From positions 1 to 64,000 of the forward strand of contig JAIXYT010000025.1 of NCBI GenBank assembly GCA_027490095.1: a DNA stretch of 64,000 nt, read 5' to 3'. The position numbers and the translations under genes were made by a program. The notes under the pieces are model-generated. The model had not been told where the DNA came from. It worked only from the letters and a program-made list of their open reading frames with translations, and ran no database searches. Of this stretch, positions 11,145 to 21,170 are shown piece by piece (the stretch's first letter is position 1; each line of letters starts with the position of its first letter). This DNA comes from Sphingomonadales bacterium. Lineage in GTDB: Bacteria > Pseudomonadota > Alphaproteobacteria > Sphingomonadales > Sphingomonadaceae.

Positions 11145-12392
11145 ATGGCCACGCTTGCACGCACTGCCGATCTGCCGCTTGAAGTCCTCGACATCGGCAA
11201 CCCGCACCTCTGGACGGACTACACCAACGTCCTTCCCTATTTCGCGCAGCTGCGCGCGGCCGGCCCGGTGCACTACTGCCCCGAGAGCATCTACGGCCCC
11301 TACTGGAGCGTGGTCACCCACCAGCACATCATGGAGGTGGAGGGCCGCCCGGACATCTTCTCGTCCAGCTGGGACAAGGGCGGAATCACCATCGCCGACC
11401 GGCCGGAAGACCGGCTGGAGGAGCCCGAGCTGCCGATGTTCATCGCGATGGACCGGCCGCAGCACACCGGCCAGCGCCGCACCGTGTCGCCGGCCTTCAC
11501 GCCGGCCGAGATGGCGCGCCAGAACCAGGACATCCGCCGCCGCACGACCGAGCTGCTCGACAGCCTGCCCGAGGGCGAGACCTTCGACTGGGTGGACAAG
11601 GTGTCGATCGAGCTGACGACAGGCATGCTCGCGATCCTGTTCGACTTTCCCTGGGAGGACCGGCGCCTGCTGACCAAATGGTCCGACGCCGCGGTCGATT
11701 TCGAGTCGATCGAGGACCCGGAGAAGAACAAGGCGCGCTGGGAAATCCTGTTCGAGATGGCGGGCTATTTCACCAACCTGTGGGCCGAGCGGGCCAACAA
11801 GGAGCCGCGCCCCGATCTCATCTCGATGATGATCCACTCCGACGCGACGAAGAACATGACCCCGCAGGAGTATATGGGGAACCTGGTGCTGCTGATCGTC
11901 GGCGGCAACGACACCACCCGCAACACAATGACGGGCTCCGCGATGGTGCAGAGCCTCTATCCCGAAAACTGGTCGAAGATGATGGCGGACCCGTCGCTCA
12001 TCTCGAACGGCGTCTCCGAGCTGATCCGCTGGCAGACCCCGCTTGCCCACATGCGCCGCACTGCGCTGGTGGATTCCGAGGTTGCCGGCCGGACCATCCG
12101 TGCCGGCGAGAAGCTGATCATGTGGTATCTCTCGGCCAACCGGGACGAAAGCATCTTCCCGGACGGCAATGTGTGGAACCCGCTGCGCGAGAATGCCCGC
12201 CGGCACCTGAGCTTCGGCTTCGGCATCCACCGCTGCGTCGGCGCCCGCCTCGCGGAGCTCCAGCTGGGCATCCTTCTCGAGGAAATGCAGAAGCGGAAGA
12301 TGCGCGTCGAGGTGATGGGCCCGCCCACGCGCGTCTATTCCTCGTTCGTGCACGGCTATCGCAGCCTGCCGGTGGTGATGCGCCGGGGCTGA
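11145..12392 (+). CDS. Cytochrome P450, CYP153-like (alkane/fatty-acid terminal hydroxylase family)
   Basis: YGPYWSVVTH, SIELTTGMLAILFDFPWEDR, LIVGGNDTTRNTMTGS I-helix, ELIRWQTPLAHMRRTAL, LSFGFGIHRCVGARLAELQLGIL. Confidence 0.92.
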   Translation: MATLARTADLPLEVLDIGNPHLWTDYTNVLPYFAQLRAAGPVHYCPESIYGPYWSVVTHQHIMEVEGRPDIFSSSWDKGGITIADRPEDRLEEPELPMFIAMDRPQHTGQRRTVSPAFTPAEMARQNQDIRRRTTELLDSLPEGETFDWVDKVSIELTTGMLAILFDFPWEDRRLLTKWSDAAVDFESIEDPEKNKARWEILFEMAGYFTNLWAERANKEPRPDLISMMIHSDATKNMTPQEYMGNLVLLIVGGNDTTRNTMTGSAMVQSLYPENWSKMMADPSLISNGVSELIRWQTPLAHMRRTALVDSEVAGRTIRAGEKLIMWYLSANRDESIFPDGNVWNPLRENARRHLSFGFGIHRCVGARLAELQLGILLEEMQKRKMRVEVMGPPTRVYSSFVHGYRSLPVVMRRG

Positions 12393-12400
12393 TGGGTGAA

Positions 12401-12420
12401 GGGCGGCCTCGCGGCCGCCC
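12401..12420. terminator. Hairpin between convergent P450 and DUF805 genes
   Basis: GGGCGGCC-tcgc-GGCCGCCC; no strong T-run. Confidence 0.4.
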
Positions 12421-12428
12421 CTTGCACC

Positions 12429-12851
12429 TCATTGCAGCGTGCGGCCCTTGGGGTCGGGCCCGTGGCGGTTGGGGCCGCGTGTGCCGTCCAGCAGATAGAA
12501 GATCAGCAGCACCAGCCCGCCCACCGGGATCAGGTTCAGAAGCAGCCACCAGCCCGACTTGTCGCTGTCGTGCAGCCGGCGCACCGACACGGCGAGCGAC
12601 GGCAGGAACAGCCCCAGCGACGCAAGCGCAATCAGGGCGACCGGCAGCGTGGTGCCGGGGGCCTCCATCAGCAGCGCATTCATCTCTTCCGGGGTTGCGC
12701 CCTCGGGAATCGGCCCGGCCTGCCCGAACAGCCAGGCCGTCAGCACGCCGAACAGCAGCAGCAGGAACAGCTGCCACAGCCAATATTCCTTGCGGCGCGA
12801 CCGCCCGCGGAATGTCGCATATTGGCGGAGCGGATCGAACATCGAGGCCAT
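12429..12851 (-). CDS. DUF805 domain membrane protein
   Basis: YATFRGRSRRKEYWLWQLF N-terminus, SVRRLHDSDKSGWWLLLNLIPVGG. Confidence 0.9.
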   Translation of the reverse strand: MASMFDPLRQYATFRGRSRRKEYWLWQLFLLLLFGVLTAWLFGQAGPIPEGATPEEMNALLMEAPGTTLPVALIALASLGLFLPSLAVSVRRLHDSDKSGWWLLLNLIPVGGLVLLIFYLLDGTRGPNRHGPDPKGRTLQ

Positions 12852-12893
12852 GCAGTCCCTTTCAAGGTTGATCGTGGATGGACGCCGTCCGGG

Positions 12894-14030
12894 TCAGGGC
12901 GACGTCAGGATGATCAGTGTCCGCCGGTTCTGGGCGCGGCCTTCCGCGGTGTCGGTGGTGGCAATGGGCTGGGCGCCACCGAGGCCGGCTGCCGTGATGC
13001 TGTCTGCGGCCACGCCGTCCGCCGCCAGCATGTCGGCAACGCCCTGCGCCCGCGTGCGGCTTTCGGCGAGGCTTGCGGCCGGATCGCCCGTGCCGTCGCC
13101 ATGCCCCTCGATCCGGACCTTCGCGGCCGGCCAGGCCTTCAGCACGCTCGCGACCGCGTGCACGGCCTCGTCACCGGACCCGTCCAGGCGGAAGCTCCGC
13201 GGCCCGGCCCCGCCCGACAGCGCGCGGGCAAGCTCCAGCGCAGCCGAGCCCTGCGGAAGCATCAGCACGCTGCCGTCCGGCAGGCGCACCTCGGCCAGCT
13301 TCACCTCCGTTTCGGTGATGATGGGGGTTGTCGCGGGCGCAGACGCGGTCTCGGCGCTCTCGCGCTCGAAGGCCTGGAAGCTGGCGACGACGATGATGGC
13401 AAGCACCGCTGCCGCCAGCCAGGGCAGCCAGCGGGCGGCATCGCGCGCGGAACCGGCGGCCCCTTCCACCGGCGTTCCGTGCAGCGGCACCGGCTCGGCC
13501 GCGCTGGCCGCGACCAGTGGCGCGAGCGGCTGGGGCAGGGCTGCCAGCAGGGCAGGGCGCTCGGCCTCCAGCGCGGCTTCCAGCCGGTCTGCCGTCACGA
13601 CGCCGCCGAGCTGCCGTGCCACGACCCCGACCCCCACGGGGCCGGCGAGCTTCATGACCTCGGCAACCGTGTGCGCGCGTGTTCCCGTGAGCGTGGAGAC
13701 GGCAGCTGCCAAGGCGCCCGTGGCCGGCCCCAGCAGCCCGTCGGTCAGGGCATGCCCCTCGGCCATCAGATGCCCGCGGACGTTGCTGTCGGTCAGCGCA
13801 GCGGTGAAGCGGTCCAGCGGGTCTCCCCCCTCCAGCAGGGGGCCGACCAGCGCCATCACCTCGTCCATCCCGCCGTGCGTTGCCCGGTTGGCCAGAGTGC
13901 CCAGAAGCGCGGGCACGGCCGCCGCCATGGCGTTGCGGGTGGCCTCGGGGGTGTCGCCCAGCAGCCGTGCAAGATGATCCATCTGCTCCGCCGGCACGGC
14001 GGTCGACAGCGCGTCGATCAACTGGCCCAT
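12894..14030 (-). CDS. DUF937-TM-OmpA domain protein
   Basis: N-terminal DUF937-like region, TM WLPWLAAAVLAIIVVASF, C-terminal OmpA-like VRIEGHGDGTGDPAASLAESRTRAQGVADML...RAQNRRTLI. Confidence 0.8.
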   Translation of the reverse strand: MGQLIDALSTAVPAEQMDHLARLLGDTPEATRNAMAAAVPALLGTLANRATHGGMDEVMALVGPLLEGGDPLDRFTAALTDSNVRGHLMAEGHALTDGLLGPATGALAAAVSTLTGTRAHTVAEVMKLAGPVGVGVVARQLGGVVTADRLEAALEAERPALLAALPQPLAPLVAASAAEPVPLHGTPVEGAAGSARDAARWLPWLAAAVLAIIVVASFQAFERESAETASAPATTPIITETEVKLAEVRLPDGSVLMLPQGSAALELARALSGGAGPRSFRLDGSGDEAVHAVASVLKAWPAAKVRIEGHGDGTGDPAASLAESRTRAQGVADMLAADGVAADSITAAGLGGAQPIATTDTAEGRAQNRRTLIILTSP

Positions 14031-14091
14031 CGCCCTCTCCCTCAAGGGGCCACGCTAACCCGCCGCACCGGATTATGCCAGCCGCTCCGGC

Positions 14092-15615
14092 TCAGCTCGC
14101 CAGCGCCTGCCGCCGGAAGCCGAGCGCCTCGGCGACATGCGCGCGGCCGGTCACCTCGGCGCCTTCGAGGTCGGCGATCGTGCGCGCGACCCTCAGCGTC
14201 CGGGTCCAGCTGCGCGCCGAGAGCTTCATCGTCTCGGCCGCGCGCGTCAGCAGCTGGCGCGCCGGCTCGTCCAGCCGGTCGGGCGCCTCCAGCAGTTTGC
14301 CCTCGGCTTCGGCATTGGTGCGTGCGGGCGTTCCCGCATAGCGCGCGGCCTGCAGCGCGCGGGCTGCTGCCACCCGCGCGGCGACATCCGCACTGCGCTC
14401 GGCCGGCGGCGGCAGCGCGAGGTCGCTTGCCTTCACCGCCTGGATGTCGATGAAGAGGTCGATCCGGTCGATCAGCGGGCCCGAGATCTTCGACTGATAG
14501 TCCGCCGCGCAGCGCGGGGCCCGCGCGCAGGCGAGCGCCGGGTCTGCGAGGTGTCCGCAGCGGCAGGGGTTCATGGCGGCGATCAGCTGCACGCGCGCCG
14601 GATAGGTGACGTGGAGCGCGGCACGCGCCACCTCCACCTCGCCGCGCTCCAGGGGCTGCCGCAGCGCATCGAGCGCGCCGCGCTGGAACTCGGGCAGCTC
14701 GTCGAGGAACAGCACGCCCAGGTGCGCGAGGCTCACTTCGCCCGGCCGCGCCCTGGTGCCGCCGCCCACCAGCGCCGGCATGGAGGCCGAATGGTGGGGC
14801 GAGCGGAAGGGCCGGGCGCGGGCGATCCGCCCGCCCTCCAGCGTGCCGGCAAGGCTTGCGATCATTGCCACTTCCAGCGCCTCGGCGGTCGTCAGTTCGG
14901 GCAGGATGCCGGGAAGCGCGGCTGCCATCATCGACTTCCCCGCCCCGGGCGGCCCGCACATCAGCAGGTTGTGCCCGCCGGCAGCCGCGATCTCCAGCGC
15001 GCGCTTCGGCGCTTCCTGCCCCTTCACGTCGCCGAGATCGGGCCCGGTGAAGGCCTTTGCCTCCAGCCGCGCCGGGTCGGGCGCCGGCAGGGGGTTGCTG
15101 CCCTTCAGGTGCGCGACCAGCGCGTGGAGATCGGGCGCTGCCAGCACCTCCATGCCGTCTGCGGTGCCGGCAAGCCAGGCGGCCTCGGGCCCCTGTGCGG
15201 CGGGGCAGATGAGGCCCAGCCCGGCCGACGCTGCATGCATCGCCGCCAGCAGGACGCCCGGCGACGGCGTGATCCGCCCGTCGAGCGAGAGTTCGCCCAC
15301 CGCCACGAAATGGGCTAGCGCCTCGGCATCGAGCACGCCCATCGCCGCCAGCAGCCCCAGCGCGATCGGCAGGTCATAGTGGGATCCGGCCTTCTCGAGA
15401 TCTGCGGGCGCGAGGTTCACCGTGATCTTCTTCGCCGGCATGGCGAGCCCCAGCGCCGCGAAGGCTGCCGTGACCCGGTCACGGCTCTCCTTCACCGCCT
15501 TGTCGGGCAGGCCCACCACAAGAAACCCGACAAGGCCCGAAGCCAGCTGGACCTGGACGTCGACCGGCCGGGCCTCGAGCCCGAGATAGGCGACCGTCGC
15601 AACGCGCGCGACCAT
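14092..15615 (-). CDS. comM: YifB/ComM family Mg-chelatase-like AAA+ ATPase
   Basis: GLPDKAVKESRDRV, NLAPADLEKAGSHYDLPIALGLL, MCGPPGAGKSMMA, FRSPHHSAS, AMNPCRCGH. Confidence 0.93.
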   Translation of the reverse strand: MVARVATVAYLGLEARPVDVQVQLASGLVGFLVVGLPDKAVKESRDRVTAAFAALGLAMPAKKITVNLAPADLEKAGSHYDLPIALGLLAAMGVLDAEALAHFVAVGELSLDGRITPSPGVLLAAMHAASAGLGLICPAAQGPEAAWLAGTADGMEVLAAPDLHALVAHLKGSNPLPAPDPARLEAKAFTGPDLGDVKGQEAPKRALEIAAAGGHNLLMCGPPGAGKSMMAAALPGILPELTTAEALEVAMIASLAGTLEGGRIARARPFRSPHHSASMPALVGGGTRARPGEVSLAHLGVLFLDELPEFQRGALDALRQPLERGEVEVARAALHVTYPARVQLIAAMNPCRCGHLADPALACARAPRCAADYQSKISGPLIDRIDLFIDIQAVKASDLALPPPAERSADVAARVAAARALQAARYAGTPARTNAEAEGKLLEAPDRLDEPARQLLTRAAETMKLSARSWTRTLRVARTIADLEGAEVTGRAHVAEALGFRRQALAS

Positions 15616-15722
15616 GGAACAGACATTCCCCCGACATGGTCCGACCCATGTATTCGAATTCGTAACCGCCTCTGCCCTTGCAGGGAAGGGGTCATGGCCT
15701 ATGCTGCGTTTGCGAAGGAGAC

Positions 15723-18428
15723 ATGCGGATGACGCAGGCCCAACCGATCACGCAGAACCCCGACATCCGCCTGCTGGGCCGGATTCTGGGCGACGTGATC
15801 CGGGCGCATGGCGGCGAGGCGCTGTTCCGCCGGACGGAGGCGATCCGCGCGGCCTCGGTCGGCCGCCACAAGGGCGAAGGCGCCGTCGAGGCCGTGGCTG
15901 CCGAGCTTGGCGCGCTGTCGCTCGACGACACGCTCGCCTTCACCCGCGGCTTCATGCTCTTCTCGATGCTCGCCAACCTGGCCGAGGACCGGCAGATGCA
16001 GGGCCCTGCAGGGGCTGCGCTGCCCGCCGGCTTTGCCGGCACGGCCGCGGATGCGGGGTTCGGGCTGGCCGAAGCGGTCGCCGTGCTGGAGGGGAAAGGC
16101 GTTTCCCGCGCCGACCTGCTGGCCCTGCTTGCCCGCGCCCGGGTGACGCCCGTGCTGACCGCGCACCCGACCGAGGTGCGGCGCAAGAGCATGATCGACC
16201 ACAAGACGCGAATTGCCGAGCTGATGGCGCTGCGCGATGCCGGCGACACCCAAGCGGGCCCCGGCGAGACCGTCGAGGCTGCCATTCGCCGCCAGGTTGC
16301 GCTGCTGTGGCAGACCCGGCCGCTCCGGCGCGAGCGCATCCGCGTTGCCGACGAGATCGAGACGGCGCTCGCCTGGCTGCGCGACGATTTCCTGCCCGTT
16401 ATGCCTGCGCTTGCGCAGGGCTGGGCCCAGGCGCTCGGCGAAATCCCGCCGCCCTTCCTGACCATCGGCAGCTGGATCGGCGGCGACCGCGATGGGAATC
16501 CGAACGTCAACGCAGACACGCTGCGCCTCGCGATGCGCGCCAATGCCGAGACGCTGTTCGGCTGGTATCTCGACCAGGTCCATGCGCTGGGCGCGGAACT
16601 CTCCATCTCGTCCGAACTCGCGCCCATCCCCCCGGCTGTCCTGCGCCTCGCCGAGGCCAGCGGAGACACGGCACCCGCCCGCGCCGACGAACCCTATCGC
16701 CGGGCGCTGACCGGCATCTATGCGCGGCTTGCCGCCACCGGCGAGCGGCTGACCGGCGCGCCCCCGGCCCGGCCCGCGCGGGTGCCGGCCGAGCCCTATC
16801 CTGCGCCGGCAGACCTGCTGGCCGACCTCGATGCCATCGCCGAAGGGGCAGCCCGGGCCGGCGCAGGCGGCGGCGCGCTCGATGCGCTGAGGGTCGCCGT
16901 CCGCCAGTTCGGCTTCCACCTCGCGACGCTCGACCTCCGGCAGAACAGCGACGTGCACGAAGCCTGCGTCGCCGAGCTGTTCCGCCTGGCCGGCGTCGAG
17001 CCCGCCTATGAAGGCCTCGACGAGGCCGCCCGAACTGCCCTGCTGCGCACCGAGCTCGCAAGCCCCCGCCTCCTCACCACGCCGCTCGCCCCACCCTCCG
17101 ACCGGACCGCAGGCGAACTCGCCATCTTCCGCGCAGCCGGAGAGGCCCGCGCCCGCCACGGCGAGGCCGCCATCACCACCTGCATCGTTTCCAAGACCAC
17201 CAGCCTCTCCGACCTGCTTGAGCCGCTGCTGATGTTGCGCGAGGCCGGTCTCCTCGTTCCCGGCGAGGCCCCGCAGCCGGCGCTGATGGCCGTCCCCCTG
17301 TTCGAGACCATCGCCGACCTCGAGGCCGCACCCGGAATCATGGCCGACTATCTGGCGCTTCCCGGAGTCGCCGGGGCCGCCCGCGCCCGCGGCGCGCAGG
17401 AAGTGATGATCGGCTATTCCGACAGCAACAAGGACGGCGGCTACCTCACCTCCACCTGGGCGCTTCACAAGGCCTCAGCCGCGCTTGCGGACGTGTTCAG
17501 GGCCGCCGACGTGCCGATCCAGCTGTTCCACGGCCGGGGCGGTTCGGTGGGGCGCGGCGGCGGCTCCAGCTTTGCCGCGATCCGCGCCCAGCCGCCCGGC
17601 ACCGTGAACGGCCGCATCCGCATCACCGAGCAGGGCGAGGTGATCGCCGCCAAGTACGGAACGCCCGAGGCCGCCGCCCGCACGCTCGACACCATGGCGG
17701 CCGCCACACTTCTAGCGACACTCGACCCGCCGGCCATTCCGGCGGCCGATCGCGCCCGCTTCGAGGCCGCGATGGACCGGCTTTCGGCCGACGCCTTCGC
17801 CGCCTACCGCGCGCTTGTCTATGGAGAGCCGGGTTTCCGCACTTTCTTCCGCGCGATGACCCCCATCCGCGAGATCGCGACGCTGAAGATCGGCAGCCGC
17901 CCGCCCAGCCGCACCGCGTCCGACGCGATCGAGGACCTGCGGGCCATCCCCTGGGTGTTCAGCTGGGCCCAGGCCCGGGTGATGCTGCCCGGCTGGTATG
18001 GCGCAGGCCAGGCGCTGACGGCCTTCCCGGACAAGGGCCTGCTGTCTGCAATGGCCGCCGAATGGCCCTTCTTCCAGGCGACGCTCGCCAACATGGAAAT
18101 GGTGCTCGCAAAGTCCGACATGGGGATCGCTGCCCGCTATGCCGCCCTTGCAGGGCCCGAAGGTGCGCCCCTGTTCGAGGCGATCCGGACCGGCTGGCAG
18201 TGCACGGTCGACAGCCTCCTCGGCGCCACCGGCCAGTCGCGCCTCCTCGAACGCAACCCGGCGCTCGACAGCTCGATCCGGCTGCGCCTGCCCTATATCG
18301 AGCCGCTGAACCTGCTGCAGGTGGAGCTGATGAAGCGCCACCGCGCCGGCGAGGACGACCCGCGCATCGCCGAAGGCCTGCAGCTTTCCATCAACGCGAT
18401 CGCAACCGCGCTCAGGAACAGCGGCTGA
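15723..18428 (+). CDS. ppc: Phosphoenolpyruvate carboxylase
   Basis: VLTAHPTEVRRKS, GSWIGGDRDGNPNV, MIGYSDSNKDGGY, LFHGRGGSVGRGGG. Confidence 0.97.
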   Translation: MRMTQAQPITQNPDIRLLGRILGDVIRAHGGEALFRRTEAIRAASVGRHKGEGAVEAVAAELGALSLDDTLAFTRGFMLFSMLANLAEDRQMQGPAGAALPAGFAGTAADAGFGLAEAVAVLEGKGVSRADLLALLARARVTPVLTAHPTEVRRKSMIDHKTRIAELMALRDAGDTQAGPGETVEAAIRRQVALLWQTRPLRRERIRVADEIETALAWLRDDFLPVMPALAQGWAQALGEIPPPFLTIGSWIGGDRDGNPNVNADTLRLAMRANAETLFGWYLDQVHALGAELSISSELAPIPPAVLRLAEASGDTAPARADEPYRRALTGIYARLAATGERLTGAPPARPARVPAEPYPAPADLLADLDAIAEGAARAGAGGGALDALRVAVRQFGFHLATLDLRQNSDVHEACVAELFRLAGVEPAYEGLDEAARTALLRTELASPRLLTTPLAPPSDRTAGELAIFRAAGEARARHGEAAITTCIVSKTTSLSDLLEPLLMLREAGLLVPGEAPQPALMAVPLFETIADLEAAPGIMADYLALPGVAGAARARGAQEVMIGYSDSNKDGGYLTSTWALHKASAALADVFRAADVPIQLFHGRGGSVGRGGGSSFAAIRAQPPGTVNGRIRITEQGEVIAAKYGTPEAAARTLDTMAAATLLATLDPPAIPAADRARFEAAMDRLSADAFAAYRALVYGEPGFRTFFRAMTPIREIATLKIGSRPPSRTASDAIEDLRAIPWVFSWAQARVMLPGWYGAGQALTAFPDKGLLSAMAAEWPFFQATLANMEMVLAKSDMGIAARYAALAGPEGAPLFEAIRTGWQCTVDSLLGATGQSRLLERNPALDSSIRLRLPYIEPLNLLQVELMKRHRAGEDDPRIAEGLQLSINAIATALRNSG

Positions 18429-18473
18429 TACAGGTTTGCGCGCAGGCCCAGCTTTCGATAGAGCGACGCGCAC

Positions 18474-18549
<76 letters not shown>

Positions 18550-18640
18550 GCTGCCTTGCCCTGCGGCAACCTGCCCGCCGCCGACGTTGCGGTCGGGCGC
18601 GGCAGTGCCTACATGAGCGCCTCTTCAAACGGGGGCTTGC

Positions 18641-19270
18641 ATGGCCGACTACCACACGCACGACGACGACGAACCGCTGACTGGCGAGGACCGCGACGCC
18701 GCCATCCCGGCCGACGTGCTCGAAGCCGTGCGCACCCTCATCCGCTGGGCGGGCGACGACCCCACCCGCGAAGGGCTGATCGACACGCCGGGGCGCGTCG
18801 CGCGCGCCTACAAGGAGTATTTCAAGGGCTATTCCGAGAACCCGCTCCACCACCTCACCCGCACCTTCGACGAGGTGGGCGGCTATGACGAGATCGTGCT
18901 GCTGCGCGACATCCGCTTCCAGTCGCACTGCGAGCACCATATGGCCCCCATCATCGGCAAGGTGCACATCGCCTATCTGCCCACCACCCGTGTCGTCGGC
19001 ATCTCAAAGCTGGCCCGCGTCGCCATGGGTTACGCCAAGCGCCTCCAGGTGCAGGAACGGCTGACGGCCGAGATCGCCGACGCGATCCAGGAAGGGCTCC
19101 ATCCCCGTGGCGTCGCCGTGGTGGTCGAGGCAACCCACGCCTGCATGTCGGCCCGCGGCGTCCTCACCTCGGGCGTCACCATGACGACCAGCCGCATGAT
19201 GGGCGTGTTCCGCGAGGATGACCGCAGCCGCAAGGAAGTGCTGGCGCTGATGAAGATCGGCTCGAATTGA
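18641..19270 (+). CDS. folE: GTP cyclohydrolase I
   Basis: [54 protein letters not shown]. Confidence 0.97.
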   Translation: MADYHTHDDDEPLTGEDRDAAIPADVLEAVRTLIRWAGDDPTREGLIDTPGRVARAYKEYFKGYSENPLHHLTRTFDEVGGYDEIVLLRDIRFQSHCEHHMAPIIGKVHIAYLPTTRVVGISKLARVAMGYAKRLQVQERLTAEIADAIQEGLHPRGVAVVVEATHACMSARGVLTSGVTMTTSRMMGVFREDDRSRKEVLALMKIGSN

Positions 19271-20619
19271 CGGATACGATCGACATCGCACCGCCCCGCA
19301 AGGTGGGGATGGTCTCGCTCGGCTGCCCCAAGGCGCTGGTCGACAGCGAGCGCATCCTCACCTCGCTGCGCTCCGAGGGCTATCAGCTATCCCCCGACTA
19401 TGCCGGGGCCGACGTGGTGATCGTCAACACCTGCGGCTTCCTGGACAGCGCCAAGGCGGAGAGCCTGGAGGCGATCGGCGAGGCGATTGCCGAGAACGGC
19501 CGCGTGGTCGTGACCGGCTGCATGGGCGCCGAGGCGGAAGCGATCACCGATCGCTTCCCGCAGGTGCTGGCCGTCACCGGCCCGCAGCAGTATGAACAGG
19601 TGGTGGGCGCGGTGAAGGCGGCCGCTCCGCTGCCGCCACAGCCCTTCATCGACCTCGTCCCCCGCTTCGAGGACGATGGCGCGGGCCTCAAGCTCACGCC
19701 CCGCCACTACAGCTATCTGAAGATTTCCGAAGGCTGCAACCACCGCTGCGCCTTCTGCATCATACCGAGCCTCAGGGGCGATCTCGCCAGCCGCCGCCCG
19801 GACGCCATCCTGCGCGAGGCCGAGAAGCTGGTCGCCGCCGGCACCCGCGAGCTGCTGGTGATCAGCCAGGACACGTCGGCCTATGGCCGCGACCTCAGGC
19901 ATGCCCAGTTCGGAACGGCAGGCCGCCCCGAAATCCGCGCCCACGTCACCGATCTCGCCCGCGAACTGGGCCAATTGGGCGCCTGGGTCAGGCTCCACTA
20001 TATCTACCCCTACGCCCATGTGGATGAACTCATCCCGCTGATGGCAGACGGCCTCATCCTCCCCTATCTCGACATCCCCTTCCAGCACGCCTCGCCCAAT
20101 GTGCTACGTGCCATGCGCCGCCCGGCGAACGAGGCGAAGGTGCTGGAGCGCATCCGCCACTGGCGCGGACAAGTGCCCGACATCGCGATCCGCTCCACCT
20201 TCATCGCCGGCTTCCCGGGCGAGACGGAAACGGACTTCCAGTATCTCCTCGACTGGCTCGAGGAAGCGCAGCTCGACCGCGTCGGCTGCTTTGCCTACGA
20301 GCCCGTCGCGGGGGCGGCCGCCAACGAGCTGCCCGGTGCGCTGCCGCGCGAGGTGCGCGAGGAGCGCCGCGACCGCTTCATGGCCAAGGCCGCCGAAATC
20401 TCTGCCGCCAAGCTGCAGGCTAAACTTGGCCGCACGCTGGAGGTGATCATCGATGAAGCCGACGGCGCAGGCGGCGCAACGGGGCGTTCCAAGGCCGATG
20501 CGCCCGAGATCGACGGCCATGTCCTGCTGCGCGACGCTCCAACGGCGAAGCCCGGCGACATCCTGAAGGTCCTCATCGAGGACGCCGACGAGTTCGACCT
20601 CTTCGGGGTCCCCGTCTGA
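19267..20619 (+). CDS. rimO: Ribosomal protein S12 methylthiotransferase RimO
   Basis: [55 protein letters not shown] domain at the C-terminus. Confidence 0.96.
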   Translation: MTDTIDIAPPRKVGMVSLGCPKALVDSERILTSLRSEGYQLSPDYAGADVVIVNTCGFLDSAKAESLEAIGEAIAENGRVVVTGCMGAEAEAITDRFPQVLAVTGPQQYEQVVGAVKAAAPLPPQPFIDLVPRFEDDGAGLKLTPRHYSYLKISEGCNHRCAFCIIPSLRGDLASRRPDAILREAEKLVAAGTRELLVISQDTSAYGRDLRHAQFGTAGRPEIRAHVTDLARELGQLGAWVRLHYIYPYAHVDELIPLMADGLILPYLDIPFQHASPNVLRAMRRPANEAKVLERIRHWRGQVPDIAIRSTFIAGFPGETETDFQYLLDWLEEAQLDRVGCFAYEPVAGAAANELPGALPREVREERRDRFMAKAAEISAAKLQAKLGRTLEVIIDEADGAGGATGRSKADAPEIDGHVLLRDAPTAKPGDILKVLIEDADEFDLFGVPV

Positions 20620-21155
20620 GCCTGCTCGCGCTTTCGGCCATCGACACGCCCGTCGGGCCGATGGCGCTGGCCCATGACGCGACCGGGCTGCTCTGGGCCG
20701 CCGAATTCCGCGCAGACCCGGCGAGGCTGGAGACCAGCCTTCGCCGCTACGGGCTCGCTGCCGAGCCTGTCCCGGTCGCCGCCCCGGCCCTGCTCGCCGA
20801 AGCCTTCGCCCGCTATTTCGCCGGCGAGCTCCGCGCCCTCGAACCGCTCCCCACCGGCGCCGTCGGCAGCCGCTTCGAACGCGGCGTCTGGGCCGAACTC
20901 CGCCGAATCCCGCCCGGCGAGACGCGCAGCTATGGCGATATCGCCCGCGCGCTCGGCGGCGCGGTCTCCGGCCCTGGCCCGAACGCCCGCGCGGTCGGCA
21001 CCGCCAACGGCCGCAACCCGCTCGCCATCGTCGTGCCCTGCCACCGCGTAATCGGCGCCGACGGCAGCCTCACCGGCTATGCCGGCGGCCTCGAAACCAA
21101 GGCCTGGCTGCTGAAACATGAAGGTTGGCGGGGTTTGCAGCCGACACTTTTCTGA
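20616..21155 (+). CDS. ogt: Methylated-DNA--[protein]-cysteine S-methyltransferase; start probably CTG at 20616 (first ATG 20661)
   Basis: [50 protein letters not shown]-terminal strand [14 protein letters not shown] lies upstream of the first ATG. Confidence 0.9.
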   Translation: MSLLALSAIDTPVGPMALAHDATGLLWAAEFRADPARLETSLRRYGLAAEPVPVAAPALLAEAFARYFAGELRALEPLPTGAVGSRFERGVWAELRRIPPGETRSYGDIARALGGAVSGPGPNARAVGTANGRNPLAIVVPCHRVIGADGSLTGYAGGLETKAWLLKHEGWRGLQPTLF

Positions 21156-21170
21156 TAGCAGGCGCGGGCC

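Noticed and set aside
12396-14453. 685-aa plus-strand ORF
   Set aside because: Antisense to DUF805 and DUF937-OmpA genes; no domain signal.
15699-17468. 589-aa minus-strand ORF
   Set aside because: Antisense shadow of ppc.
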